Source: Phoma sp. XZ068 | Lineage: Eukaryota; Ascomycota; Dothideomycetes; Pleosporales; Didymellaceae | Assembly (NCBI GenBank): GCA_004835665.1 | Contig: RBKR01000009.1 | Location: forward strand, 744,001-808,000 | DNA: 64,000 bases | Direction: 5' to 3' | Notes under the pieces: generated by a model | The model's database searches: none | What the model was told of the DNA's origin: nothing | Seen by the model: only the letters and a program-made list of their open reading frames with translations | Made by a program: the position numbers and the translations under genes | Part shown: one piece after another, positions 11,249-23,905 of the stretch | Layout of the letters: the number at the start of each line of letters is the position of its first letter | Numbering within the stretch: the stretch's first letter is position 1

Positions 11249-14195
11249 TTACTCCTTCTTGTACTGGAAGCGCTCGCCTGGTGGGCTCTGCGACCTGTAC
11301 GGGTTGGTCGAGCTGGGTCCAGGTGCCCCGAATGGGGACCTGCCCTCATCTTCCTGTTCGCGCTCACGCTCCTCCGCAGTCATGGCCACGCGAGGTCGGC
11401 TATTGGACCTGGGCGGTGGCATCATGGTTTGGAACTGGTAATCTTCAATCTGCCCGGTCGAAATCGAGTTTGGCGATCCCGGCGCTGTGCTGCGGTGCAT
11501 AGACATGCCTGGCTGGAAAGGCTGTGGTGGCGAGGCGTACTGGGTGCTTGAGTTCGATGCCTGCGGGTTCACCGCGAGAGGCAGTGGAGGTGGTCGGTTG
11601 AAGTCTGTCGAGGGACGAGTGGCGTATGGCGACAGAGTGGCGCCTCCCTTGCGCTTACCAGCTGTGCTGGCCTTGTGGAGCAAGCTCTTAACCTCGTCCA
11701 GGTCAGGTCGGCCATCGGTACTGGGTCGTCCGAGGGTGCTAACATCGTCACGAGCGTTCCAGGTGTCATCGCGGACGGTATCGACTCCCGGCCTGCGGTT
11801 AGTCAAGGAGCTGATGGCAAAGTCTTCACTCTGCACACCAACGCCGAGGTAGTCATTGCTTGTCGACTTGCCCTTGTCATTAGGGTCTTCGGGCTTGCTC
11901 AGAGGAACCATTCGACCCTTGTCGGCATTCATCTTGTACGCCTCGTACGCCTCACGCGCCTCAGCGGGTGGGACGCTGACGGACCATGTCGGCTTATCAG
12001 CCGAACCCAATGCGGCATCTCCACCAGCAGGACCATTGATTGGGACCCTGCGTAGGGCAACGACCAAAGCGCACATGAACTTCGATCGTCGGGATGCGCG
12101 GAGAGACTCGTTCGACCAGTTGCTCTTGTGGCGGATCTCGACCCTGAGTTCGAGCTTGTTCATCTCAGCAATGCTGACAACCTCGATGTCGGTATCAGGG
12201 TGGAAGTCGCGGCTGTTGGCCGGATCGCGGAGGAAAGATTGCATCTCAAGCTTGAGAAGGTGAATATCCTCGAAAGAAGTACCGAAATCGCAGAACACAG
12301 AAACCTGCTCGCGCATAGCCTTGCTTCGTGTGATGTTCTCAACCCAGAGAGTGTTCAACACAATGTTGGGAATCTGAACCGTTTTTCCATTAGCAACACG
12401 TTTGAAAACCGTGTATAGCAGAGCAATGTGTTCGACGGTGAGCATTTCCGCGGTGATGTCGACGCGGTCACCGATATCGTATGGATGCTTGGCGAACAGA
12501 AAGATGCAAGAACCGAGAATCTCCTGGGCGGTGGTAGCGAAGACGAAAGACAGAGAAAGAAGTGCAGTGGCCGATGTAGTCAGGGTGCCGACAAAGCTAG
12601 GGCTGAGGAAGGCGACGAAGACGAAGATACAGACAATGAAGACGATGGTGAATAACAAGCCGTCAAGCGCGTTGATGGCGGCATCGACATCGTGCATGCT
12701 GGTGTTGATGGACTTGCGCTGTCTGCCAATCTCTGTCACGGTAAGAATCATCTCGTCCAGACTGATATCGCCGTTGCCGTCACGGTCGAGCGATGCGAAA
12801 CATTCCTCGGCTTCTTCGGCGCGTCCAGGACCCATAACCTCGACAAGATCCTCCTGGTAGAGTTCGTTTTTGCCTTCAACGACAAATGACATCCAGATGC
12901 GCTTTGCCAGAGCTTCGGCAGAACGGTTCCTTTCCAGGGCAGTGAGGACGATAGAATGAGCGGAGTTGACATCGAACACCTTTTTACCGGTGATCTCAGA
13001 TGCAATCGTACCAAATACGGAAGTGACCTTGTCTCCGATGCGACCAACATCGCGACCGACTTCCTGGACAAGGCGAAGGGGGGTACGTGTGCCGGAGCGG
13101 CCTTTCTTGGCTGTGCCCTTCTTGCTGCCTGGTAGAAGATCAATGAGTGTGTCCTGGATGGTATAATCCTCCTCGGCGAATTCATTGCAGTAGGCTGGGA
13201 AAAGCGCTCGGGATGCATCGTAGAGTACGCCCAAAAGGTAGATGTTGCGCTTCGACTCCTGAATCTTCTGGTCAAACTGCTTGCGGTGATAGCTGATACT
13301 GATCAACTGAATCAAGACGCGCTCGGCGAGAATGATGACAGTGCAGACCAACAGAGCAAGCAAAACAGACTGCATCTTGCCATACCATGATGGGTTTCCT
13401 CCATTCTTCTGCTTAAATTCCGGGGTAACAACGACAAGCTATTGAACGATAAGCGCAATCCACATGTTTCTGTAATAGAACTTACTCCAGGAAAGGTCGC
13501 TTGGTTGACGACCATCCAAAGAACGAAGGACAGTGGCTTCTCTACAGCGCGCAAGAGCAGGGCATATTTCTTGACACCTGGGCTGACCACGCCGATGAGG
13601 AATTCGAACAAGTTTGGTAGGAAATGGGCAACAATCTTCATAACCCAGAAACTGAGCCAGACTGGCCAAAGTGTTAGCAGCTGTGAGTGACGCATCGAGT
13701 TGCATGGGACATACTGATTTCGATCCAGATCCAGAACCTCCTCTGATCTGTGTTGCCGATAGTGCCTGTGATAACCTTTGTCTGGGACAAAATGATGGGA
13801 ATGGCCAAAAGGAGTGCAATTGGCGCGACATAGATCATGTAGCGCGTAATAATGCTGAAATTCAGGATCTTGGTGTAGAGACGGCCCATCTTGTTAAGGG
13901 CAGTCTTTTCCTGCCCAGGAACGTCGCGAGATGGCACGGGGGCGCCGGTCCTTGAGTCAACCTCGGCCAGGCGCCTGCGCCCTCTCGTAGACAAGCCATT
14001 GAACATGCCGCCCTTCTCTGACTGCTTCTCATCTGAGGTGGGCGACGGTGTGTGGCTAACTACCGTCTGGAGAGGGATGTCATTGCCGCGGCCAGCCATG
14101 TTGTCGTCGTCGCGGATAGCGTTGAGTGGCTGGAAGCCGTGGTTGGAAAGGCGGAACGACCTCTGTGAAGGTGACCGCTGTGAGCGTGATGTCAT
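11249..14195 (-). CDS. MscS-family mechanosensitive channel with EF-hand (Msy1/Msy2-like)
   Basis: The CDS joins 14195-13715, 13661-13486 and 13438-11249, giving 948 residues. The introns are 53 and 47 bases. Fission yeast Msy1/Msy2 are ER-membrane channels that control calcium and survival under hypo-osmotic shock. After a 100-residue cytosolic N-terminus come membrane helices (YMIYVAPIALLLAIPIIL; WLSFWVMKIVAHFLPNLFEFLIG; SVLLALLVCTVIILAERVLI) and the conserved QLISISYHRKQFDQKI. An EF-hand loop DRDGNGDISLDE sits before the last helices and the MscS pore and beta domain (GDRVDITAEMLTVEHI, VQIPNIVLNTLWVENI). The C-terminal 250 residues are polar and disordered. The second intron join (NQATFPG to LVVVTPEFK) is the least certain part: 16 codons around it could be coding in another model. 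Confidence 0.88.
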
Positions 14196-15916
14196 GTGCG
14201 AAGTCTATGGGTAGTCGTAGCAGGCGTTGCCTTCACCGCAAGGAGCGGGGGGAACGAGCAGAGTGAAAGGTGCCGTTGAAGCTGTGACCGAAACGAATGG
14301 AAAGGGAGGTCGCGGAGGAATGTGCGTCGAGCACGATGTCTTGCGCAACGTAGAGGTACAGTGGTACAATGAAACGGCCTATGACGCGGATGGCGGGTGA
14401 AGCAAAGGCCGGCCGACGAGTTTCGCGTGCACTTAAGGAAACAAGGAAATGAGGGTCCAGCTCTCCAGACACACGATATTAACAACAGCGCAAAGTGAAC
14501 ACGCGAAAGGTTGAGAGCAGCAGAGAATTTATTCAGGAGGACAAGTGCTCTCAAAAGCCTCCGCGTCGTTGGTCCCCAGAACCCTGGCTTGTGGCTTGCG
14601 CTCCCCTGCAGACTGAAACGCGCTTGTTGCCGAGCAAGCGAATCATGGTGATCCTGGTTGGACCTACCAAACTCGAAGAGGAACGCCTACGTCGCTGATC
14701 AATGAGCCGCCTCTTTGCAAGGCCAACAGCTGGGCTGCGCGTGGAGCTCGTATAATGACGAAAGGCTCCGCTGCTCCGCTGATGGGCTCGTCTTGCACAG
14801 AATAATAGAATTGTGCGCATCGACGAGCTACGACCCACCAAAATGCCAGCCATCACGAGTGGATGACGATCCCTGAGTTGATCCGATCTGGACTGTTCCC
14901 CGAGACTGTGCTTATCGATAAGCTTTTTGCTGCAAGACTTCATGTTGGGACGTTCTCTCGGGCAGTGGAGATTTGATGTGTCCGTTGCTCCACATTGATG
15001 AGCGTCTTGCATTGCGGGAGACGACACCCGCCGATTGACATGTCACATGGCGACAACTGTGATCGATCGCACGAACTGCCTCTCCACCACTGACGAGCTT
15101 GTCTGAAACCCAAGGGTTCGATGTGAGGCAACGAACAGACCACAAAGTGACAACGTGGGACACGAGTCGCCGCCACGAAATTGCCACAGATCGAACCGCT
15201 AGGCACCCAGTGCTCGAGATTCTCGCAATGGCGGGCATGCCGGCTTCAGGAGCTGCATTTTCGGTCGCCGTTTGCTGGGGCGTTCAGTTTTCCATGGCGC
15301 CGCGTACTCCCGGAGAACGGACCGGCAGAAATAAAGCGTGGCGTACGTACATCGCCAGCCTAAAGGGGTAATCACGGTTCCTGAAAGTTCTATTTTCGGC
15401 AGCCGCAGCCGTACTACCAAATTTCTTTCATCGCAAGTGCAGGTGTCCTACTGACATCAGTACAACTATTGATAGCCGGTAAGACTTTTGTTGACGGTAG
15501 AGGCAGCGTATACGATGTAGAATAGCGTACGAACGTCATTTCCTCTTTCGTGCCGTCTTTACGCGCCAGTCACATTTGGCCGATGTGATGTCCAGGGTCC
15601 CTTCCTGATGTGTTCCCCACCCCTTCTCCACACATCTTGCTCCGAGGACATTAGACCTCGGAATGCCACGATGCGAACGTCACGGCACACGCAGCCAGGA
15701 ACGTTCTGAAAGCTATTGACGGCACCACTAACATTCTCACCAATCGCACATCTGAGAAGTAATTTCCTATATTCTGTCTTATCAATGTGAGTGCACAATT
15801 CATCTAAGGACAGGACAGAAGTGAGGCCGTCCACTATCTCGATGGACGCGGACCAATTGACTCGATGTGGACATCCCAACTCCACCGTAATGTCGATCTC
15901 GTTTCCATCTTGCAGT
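14196..15916. other. Intergenic, 1.7 kb, no gene recognised
   Basis: This holds the promoter of the MscS gene and the 3' flank of the AIM6-like gene. Frames between 14192 and 15420 look random. A minus-strand frame at 15559-15999 is more protein-like and overlaps the AIM6 3' end (see findings). Confidence 0.4.
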
Positions 15917-17203
15917 TCAGCTGTGCCCACAAAGCGCCAGCCCTGCAATAGTACACCAATCCCAATTCCACCTTGTCGCGCTCGCCAAATCATCCACATT
16001 CAGCACACCAACGCCCAATTCAGTCAGCTTGGACCATACCTTATCCCTCAGACTGATCGGCCAGCGCGGCTCACCCCAGTATCTGCTCTTCAATCCCTTG
16101 ACATCCGCATCGTGAATCTGCTCTGCCAGCTTGTCAACTTGTTTCGCAGACAATCGGTTTAACCAGAGGGTCCCGACCGCCTTCTTCATCTCTACGCTAG
16201 CATAGTACGAGTTTGTTGTGTTGTACTGCTCATCGGAAATCGAAAGCAGTGGGGCATCGAAGAATAAGAAGCGGTTCAAGGGGTTTTGCTGGACAAGCTC
16301 GAACGGCGTGTTCCCTGTCCCTACTATGGTGAGGGGGCCCTGATGCAAGACTGAGCCATCAAAGTATGTGAGCCAGTCATTGTCTCGCATAGATTGGAGC
16401 TGGTTGAGTAGGACCGACCATGTTTTGTGACCATCGCTCTTGAAGTCAATCAGCAGAATGGTAGAGACTGTTGGGTCTGCATCAAATATCCCCACTGCCT
16501 TTGTATCCTCGGAAGCACCGGTAACATTCCTCCTGTTGAGAATGTTGATGAGTGGATCGAGGTACAGACTTCGAAGTGTTCGATGTCGCGTTGTAGAGCG
16601 CCATGAGTGACTGACGAGGAGCTCGTTATCATCCGTAAGCCAAATATCTGCTTCGATACTGACGCAGCCTGCTGCAAGGGCTTCATATAGAGGAACACGG
16701 CGCCAGTAGTCGTTATGGGAATGGCAATTCTTGGGAACAATGTCACGACTAAAGTCGTCCCTCCATCCAAATTTGTAGGCGCCATCGCTGTCCGGCTCTC
16801 TCCAATGTTCGACGACGTGCTGTAGGCCACTGTGGCCTGGTGGTGGAGCGAGACGGTGTATAAGGGCACTGACGAGCGAAATGTACACACTGCCTTGGGG
16901 TCAATTTCAGGTAATGATGAGACGATATACCACTAACATTCCGGCGATAACTCCCACAAGGGTCAAAATGACCACTGCTATAATCAACCATACACACGAG
17001 CGTCTCCGCTTGTCGCGCCCCATCGAGCTTGTGTTTGAGGGCAAGCAGCGCAAACAACTGCTGCGAAGTCTTTGTGGACCTTGACGATACCATATTGGAC
17101 GGGCAGCCAGTGTAGTGCTGTCTTGTATCTCTATCTGCTCCTCGAATGAATCGTATTCGAGTGATTCGTCTTCGTTATCGCGGTATTGTCGAGGACTAGC
17201 CAT
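15917..17203 (-). CDS. AIM6-like membrane-anchored PLC-type phosphodiesterase
   Basis: The CDS joins 17203-16938 and 16889-15917 around a 48-base intron (16890-16937, donor GTTAGT), giving 412 residues. AIM6 proteins belong to the GDPD/PLC-like phosphodiesterase superfamily; the yeast gene is named for altered mitochondrial inheritance and its substrate is unknown. Residues 1-75 are acidic, then basic (GRDKRRRSC). One membrane helix follows (VWLIIAVVILTLVGVIAG), and the splice join lies inside it. The catalytic domain opens with NCHSHNDYWRRVPLYEAL, containing the HSHND motif. AGCVSIEADIWLTDDNELLVSH gives the acidic metal ligands and second His. LLIDFKSDG is the next conserved strand. The chain ends after LGVGVLNVDDLASA, near the usual family end. 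The ATG at 17203 is the first in frame; the open frame continues upstream only to TTG codons. Confidence 0.85.
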
Positions 17204-18669
17204 GCTGGACTTGACTGGTTCCAATGCTTCATTCAGCTGCTGGTGTGTGAATTTCTGCACTTGAGTCACCGTCAACAAGGAGTACTTTACTTGACAGTAA
17301 TGGAGACGAGAGATTAGATATAATTCTCAATGCCACACACTGAAGCTGTAGTTGTTCGTTCATGAGCGATGGACTGTGTTGGGTATCCACTGTGCTTTTA
17401 CAGCCAGAGGAGTGTCCTGGGCGCACCTATTTGGATTCGAAAGAAAGCTGTTTCGATATATGGACGTGAACGCTGCACAATAGGCCGATTATTGATCACT
17501 GAAAGGCAGTCGAGACTACACTGTCTTAAACTTTGCACATTTTAACCCTTACTCAGCTCCCATGCCCTAAAACGGATGCCTGAAGCATATCACAGGTCCA
17601 CTGTCGAGTACGCCTTGCTCTAATACACAGCCCTTGTACTTGCAAGGAAGATTAGATAATCTCGGCAGATTCTGCATGATCTACTTCAACAACTCGAGAC
17701 CACAGGGCGGCACGTAAAGTCCCAGACTCACAGTCAAGTCCTCGATTCAAAATGACTGTTATTGTCGTCAACAGTATTTGCACCCAGCACATGGTAAGGG
17801 CTGAAGCTTGAATAGCAGCGTGCATTACCTGCGAAAGCAGTACCATAGCGCAATCTGGTAATTAAGATTAAATGCCGAGTCGCATTTGGAATGACTGGAT
17901 TCGCCGTTGATCAGAACAGCTCTGACTCTCCAAAAACTACAATACAGGCTTGGTCGAAGAAACAGAACTACGGAACCTTCTGACGGAGAAGTAGATCTGG
18001 CTGCTGATGTCTGCATCTGGATAGAACCACGGCTCTTCGCCGACTCGATCGGCCTCACATCGGTCCACATCAGCACTTGAAACGAGTGCAGCTCATCACA
18101 CCGAACTCCGTTCTTGCATCGCTCCAGGCGTACCATCATCCACCACCGTCGGATTTGCAAACATGGCCGCGCATCCATACGTTCTTTCCCAACCTCATTT
18201 AGCCTCGCCTCTAGCCCTGTCTTGCCTAGCCTGCTACCGCAGAACCCAGCCGACCCTGGAACAACACACAATTCACACCGCCGCAGCGCCTGCACTCCAC
18301 CTCTCCGCATATTCACACATAAATCCTGCCAGCTCGCGATAAATCTAACGTGATACTGGTCGCTAACGCAGCGCAAGGCTGGGAGCGTGACCGCTTTATG
18401 TATGTTTGTGGGTATGGTTTCGCATGACAGGTGACGGCGGCGGCTATGGAGTCGTTTAATTAAGACGAACCATCGGACAGCATGGCAATCCCTTCACATA
18501 TGAAGATATATTAAGGCGTCCATTTTAGCTGTGCTACAACCCCATATTCCCCGTGTCCACTTTGAACTCCACTCCCAGTCACTTCACTTCACTTCACATT
18601 CCCGTCGCATTCACAAAGACACCAATCGTTGCTGTCTGTCACAGCAAGTTCTTCAACACGCAATTCATC
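17204..18669. other. Intergenic, 1.5 kb, between AIM6-like and small membrane protein genes
   Basis: This holds two divergent upstream regions. The last 130 bases before 18670 are pyrimidine-rich with repeated CACTT units, as is common in fungal leaders. The minus-strand frame at 17825-18376 lacks any domain and I do not call it. Nothing else seen. Confidence 0.4.
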
Positions 18670-18879
18670 ATGGCCAAGACAGACGCCTTCCGCGTTTGCA
18701 TCGCCATCCTCCTCTTCATCCAAATCACCTGCTGGGCGCTCACGCTGCTCGACCTGCTCAGTCCCGGGCGCCCCATCGTGCTTCTGCGCGCCTCGACAAA
18801 CATCATCTCCCAGCTGTTCGCGAAGCAGCAACCCACCGCCGTGCTGCTGTACAAAGATTTCCGGAGCAGAATCCTCTGA
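18670..18879 (+). CDS. Small hypothetical membrane protein (69 residues)
   Basis: I do not recognise this protein. A single-exon frame starts at the first ATG after a pyrimidine-rich leader, in the good context ATCATGGCC. The sequence begins MAKTDAFRVCIAILLFIQ. It contains one clear hydrophobic helix at about residues 7-28 (VCIAILLFIQITCWALTLL), which could be a membrane anchor. A moderately amphipathic stretch follows (PIVLLRASTNIISQLF), and the end is basic (YKDFRSRIL). It resembles the very small single-pass proteins of fungal ER or mitochondrial membranes only in layout. No homology is claimed; the short length leaves a fair chance that it is not a gene. Confidence 0.4.
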   Translation: MAKTDAFRVCIAILLFIQITCWALTLLDLLSPGRPIVLLRASTNIISQLFAKQQPTAVLLYKDFRSRIL

Positions 18880-19858
18880 GCATGCGTTGCTTCTCGGAGA
18901 TGTTAAACCAACAACGAATTGCACCTCGAGTATGATGCGGGTGAGGTGCAGCCCGCATACGAGGCAGTCTTGAAGTCGCAAACGCTCGAGACAAGCATTT
19001 CACAAGCTTCGTCGTTTGCTCGAGTGCGCCTAGTCGATGATCTGCCCGGTCGGTTACGACATTAGCCACTGGACGCGTCGCAGCATAGCCTATTTGGGCG
19101 ATGGTTCACGTCGAGTCGTTGGAGAACAGCCAATGGTTCGAGTGAATGCCAACGCTCCATGGTTATACTGGACGGCAGGCATATCTATATGAGACGATTA
19201 TGCGTGCGCGCATACCAAAAGAAGGACCGAGAGAGGATGCTACGTTAGTTTGGATGAGGGTGAACGAGGATCTAGGTTGAGGAGAAGATGTCAGGTGTTT
19301 AAGTGGATGGGGGCCAGCCAAGGCAGACTCGGTACCCCAGCAGTCTCGAGAAATGCCTAGCTAGTCACGATGGGTGGGGGAATTTATACAAAGACCTTGT
19401 TAGGATCGCACATCTGATCTCAATGCTTCCCATGGTTTTGCGATTCTGCTTCCTTCACTAGCGATAGAGTAGGGCATTGTAGATGCCGGTTACTGCTGGG
19501 TGTCATCTTATATTCGACAAAACACTATCATAGTGTAGCTCATATAAAGATATAAAGTTGTCCAGTCAACCATGCATAACATCTGCACTCTTCTCCATGT
19601 ACAAGCCTGACCATATTCAGCCCACGGGCCGTATGATGTACTATGCTCCCTGTTGAAGCACCCCAAACAAAGAGAAATAAATGATCGAGATGAGAAGCGC
19701 CAACTCGAGAATGATAATAGCGAGTAGAGCTGAAACAATGCTGAGGATGATGAAGAGCCCTCCGATAAGCACCCAAACCGCGTGCCTATAGCCCCATTAA
19801 CGCCGGTTCGAAATGCAGAATAGAAATTTATAGGAGATGTGTGGTGACAAGGGACTGT
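18880..19858. other. Intergenic, about 1 kb, convergent with SIP5
   Basis: This holds 3' flanks of two converging genes. The only notable content is a short, extremely hydrophobic minus-strand frame at 19641-19799, listed separately. Confidence 0.4.
19641..19799 (-). other. Hydrophobic open frame downstream of SIP5, possible exon or remnant
   Basis: A minus-strand frame without its own ATG reads GYRHAVWVLIGGLFIILSIV followed by further Ala/Ile/Leu residues and YFSLFGVLQQGA before a TAG stop. It would form two adjacent membrane helices. It is preceded by CTATAG, which could be a splice acceptor, 60 bases after the SIP5 stop codon. No matching upstream exon was found. It may be a terminal exon, a decayed gene or chance. 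Confidence 0.25.
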
Positions 19859-22536
19859 TTACTGAGTGGCTTGGTGGCTCAGACGGTTGTTGTCTAGCAT
19901 TTCAACATCCCCAATATGCTTTTGATCGTATGAGTGGCTCCCAGACACCGGTTGTACTGGTGGTGCGGGCTCAATCTCGTCTTCAACGTCGGTTTTTGAG
20001 GCACTGGAGTACTCAGATGCCTTCAATGTCACCGTGCTCTCAGCCAAAGGCTCTGACGACTGAGGATCTGGGCCAGTAGACGACCCTGCGCCGTTGAGAC
20101 TGGGCGCAGTTTGGGTAGAGGTGGGCTTTGCCTCGCCGACATCTTCAATATACTGAGGACCGCTTTCAATCTTATCGTCCTCGTGACTGAGTGTTTCCTG
20201 GAGGGCGCTGAAATTAAACATGGGCTCCGTCCCAGACAAGGCACCAGACGGTGTGTCATCGCGACTCAGATTGAGCCCTGAGGCACTAGGGCTCGGCTCG
20301 TAGGAAGAGCCAGGTGCGAGGTTAATCTGACTGTCGTCGCGCGCCGCATCCTGGACAGAATCAGAGTACGAGGAGGCAGAAGAGGAGTCGTTCGACAAGT
20401 TGCGCAACATGGAGCGATGCGATGACGAATCTCCCTGCAATGCATCAGACGGCGCCAGATTGCTCGAGCCGCTTCCTTGAATCTGTGCACGACTGTCCTC
20501 AAGATGTCGTTGTGCATCATCCTTCAATGAGTCCTTCGAAGACTCCGCATTGATAGTCGATGTCGGCTCGCTCATGGGATTAACGCCGACGGAGCCGCCT
20601 GATCTGTCCACTGCCTTGCCCTTGCCTGCTGCAGACGAAGTGCCTGCGGTGTCGTCCAGACCATCCACGTTGACGGGATGAAACCCACTTCCGATATTGC
20701 GTTGTGCTTTCGCAACCTTCTTGTTTTCCTTCGCCTTCTTCTTCCCTTCCTTCTTAGCTTCTTTGGCAGCATCTCTCTCGTCCTTTCTCTTGCGCTCTTC
20801 TTCTGCTGCCAGGCTTAGACGGATTGCCTCCATCATCATCAACTCTTCGAGATCGTCGAGTCTGTTGCCTCCTCCGCGTCTTGAGCTATGTCTTCCGGGG
20901 AAAAGGTCTCCTGAAGCTTCTCCGCGGCCTGATGATCCTTCCCCTTCCCTTCGCGGGGTGCCTTGCCCACTGCTGCCAGCGCTATCAGTGCCGAACATAG
21001 TCCGTCTCCGTCTACCGAGACTGAATCCGCGGCCTTCTTGTTGTTGAATATTGCCCATCATGTAAGCAGCGTTGTGCAAGGCTGTCGCCGCAGCAGCTCG
21101 TCGCAGAGCATGTGACTTTGCATCTGCCAGCTTCTTCGCCCAGTCAGGTCGCACCATGTCCGTCGTGATGACCGTCTTATCGTTCACCGCAAGCGAAGTG
21201 GCTCTCCTTCTACCTCCCGGGGATGTGACGCCCGACGTATTAACCGAAGTCGTAGACGACATGGCAGAAGTCGCGCTGTGCATGCTGTTGTTCTGATGGG
21301 CGTAGATCAAACCTCGTCTGAATGGTGGGGGTTCGTAAGTAACACCAAACTCCGGCTGCACGCAGAATGGGCAGGCAGCAGGTTCTGATACCAGCTGGAT
21401 TTCTTCTTGCGACTCCGCGGTTTGGGGTGGCTCCTCTCCATGATGCTCAGGCGGATGCGGATCAGGCCGTTTTATCTGTACAAAACACTCGGAGCATATA
21501 GGCTGGTCGCAACACCTCGTTTTGTTTAAATAGGGCGGGTAGTATAGGAAGCAGATGGGACATTCTGCCGCGTTCTTATACAAGAAGACCTCTACCCGTT
21601 GTCCGTTGACGTAAGGGTCCTTAGGCAGCTGTAGTTCCTGGGGAGCCATATCGGTCTGCGAAGCGTTGCGCGAGCCACTGGCAAGAGACGCCAATGTCTT
21701 GGCTCGCCCGCGAAAGAACGGAGACGACGAGGTTGTGTTCTGGGCGTTCTGGGCGATAGGAGAGGTTGGCGATGGGAGAGAAAAGGCGGGATGTGATGGC
21801 GAGAGATTACCGGACCGGTCTGAGTTCTGCGACATAGATCGAGATCCCATGGGAACTGTGAGGTTGTTGATGTTCGAGTCGGACGAGCGGGGATTCCATT
21901 GCGGGCTGAGGTGGTTGACCGGTCGAGGCGGCTCTTCTGGTGGAATCTCGTCTGGTGCAGGCAGTGGGAGGCCGTTCGCTACCGCCACGAGCTGGTGCTC
22001 AGTCCACGTATCAGAGTGATCGTCGAGGCCCTTCCAGAAGGGTGCCAGGCGTCGCTCAATCTGGCAGATGTCAGTTGGTGGCTAAGTTTGATGGGTGAGC
22101 TGGCGCATACCTGTAGCTGGCGCACTGTAGGTTTGCTGAAGTCCTCGGGTCCTGTGTATGTGCCCAGTGTGACCAAGAAAGCGCCATCAACGCCCTCTTC
22201 TCTTATGCTCCGCTCGCGCTCCTGCGCCCTCAGCACCCGCTCCTTCTCCAGCTTACGGGCCTCACGCTCCGCCTTCGTCTCGCGCCGTGGCTCCAGAGCA
22301 GGGTCGCGCTCGGTGGTGTTGCTACTCCCGCCAATGCCGAGGAAGGACAGATCGTGTCTACTGCCCCTCCCACTCCTCGCGCTGTACAGCCCAACGCCAC
22401 TTCCCGACCGCTCGTGTGACGATCCGTTGGGCCCGGATGAGCCAGCAGTGGGCGAGGTGGCGGCGGCTTGGGCACTCGAGCGGCGCACGTGGCCTCTCGA
22501 GGGCGGCTGCGACTCTTTGCCCTGGCTGTTGCCCAT
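19859..22536 (-). CDS. SIP5: SIP5-like protein (Snf1-interacting protein 5 family)
   Basis: The CDS joins 22536-22111 and 22060-19859 around a 50-base phase-0 intron (22061-22110), giving 875 residues. In yeast SIP5 binds both the Snf1 kinase and the Reg1-Glc7 phosphatase and helps them interact. The N-terminus MGNSQGKES has Gly at position 2 and fits N-myristoylation (inference). The splice join creates TVRQLQIERRLAPFWKGLDD, a conserved block. The zinc-finger-like region is ECPICFLYYPPYLNKTRCC, then QPICSECFVQIKR and ACPFCVQPEFGVTYEPP. A coiled, charged segment (EERKRKDERDAAKEAKKEGK) and 300 disordered Ser/Asp-rich residues follow, longer than the yeast protein. It is divergent from the hydrolase gene across 1.4 kb. 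Confidence 0.9.
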
Positions 22537-23905
22537 GGTGGGGTGGGTGAATAATACGGAAATGTAGTAATACTGGTCGAGTATGGTCGTCAGGCGGGAC
22601 GCGCCGGGGTGTTTATAAGGCAGGCCGATGATGCCCAAACAGCTGATTGCACTATTCCAGCGCCTGTGCGAGCTGGGATAAGGTTGTTCGCAGAGCGACT
22701 AGCGAGTGGGTTTGGGGGCGGCCGTGGTGGTGATGGTGGTGGTGATGGGAGATAGCAGGCGTCACAAGGACATGGGTTATGCAGCCCAACGGGGGTTGGC
22801 CGACTATGGTTGTTTCCGCTCTTGGGTCGAGAAAGAGTCCAAGAGTGCGGACAGCTACTATTCTAGGCAGTCGCAGGCTGCAAGAGGCTCATGCAGCAGA
22901 CAAAAGCAGTCGCGGGGGTTTGCAAGCCCGTGTTGACTGCGCTGAGGGGATGCTGGCGGGATGACGTTCACTTGGCTGTGGACGGACAGTTCCAAGATTT
23001 AGAGATCGGAAACGAGGTGTATGGCGGGCCGAATCAACTGGTGTGGGGACAAGAACGTCGCGCGCGATCTCTCACATGCCAGGCCAGCATTCACGATGTT
23101 GTCGCGCGCTCTGAATCGTGAAGGTACAGGTTATGAGACAAACGACGCGGGCTGCAGCCAGCCACCGCTAGATGCACTTGGAGCTCTTGAGCTTGTCCTG
23201 CCTTGGCCAAACATAAGACACCACTCTCTTCTGGGAACCGTCTCACATTACAAAATTACGCACATATCCGCTCACCACTCTTTTGACACGGCCTCGGCCA
23301 CAATCCCTGACACCCTTTGGTCCTTGGTCCGGCACGAGACTCCGCTAGGGAGAGGCACCAAACGACATGCGAGCACCAGTTTACCCCACCCACGCGGGGC
23401 TCGAGATCGGTGAACTCTCAACGACTGGAGACACCGCACACGTGTCAGCTTCACGCGTACCAGAAAATCCTCGGAGGGGTCGACTATCTAGCCGGTGGCC
23501 AATCTCACTTACAGTTGACACCACTTCTCGAAAGGCGTGATGTTCAACTTATCCACAGACACGTGCTGACTGAGCGGTTGTTGCGGCATTTGCCATTGCG
23601 CCATGACCACCGAGGTCGAGATTGGATCGAAAACACGATTCCGGCCATCAGGGAACCGTCTGAGTGATGGACCATGAGACCGATTGTCAACGCTTCTTTC
23701 TCGTTCAATGGGAGGCCGCTTCGCATGCCAACGGCATCGTCGCTGCTGTGTACTCGACGAGTCCTCCCTTTCCTGAGCCATATCACGAAAGCCCACGTGC
23801 CTATTACTCTTGTCCACACCTGCTAACCCACACAAGCCATTCCTGTCCCATTGTTATCTCCACCATACGTACAAACGGGGGCTGTTAGTGCTCGTCGTGC
23901 TCAGC
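22537..23905. other. Intergenic, 1.4 kb, divergent upstream regions
   Basis: This lies between the divergent SIP5 and alpha/beta hydrolase genes. A GGTGGTGAT-type simple repeat occurs near 22718-22750. Open frames here are short and have no domains. Nothing else recognised. Confidence 0.4.

Noticed and set aside
17825..18376. Minus-strand frame of 183 codons upstream of AIM6
   Set aside because: Cys/Arg-rich random-looking translation without motif; probably chance in intergenic DNA.
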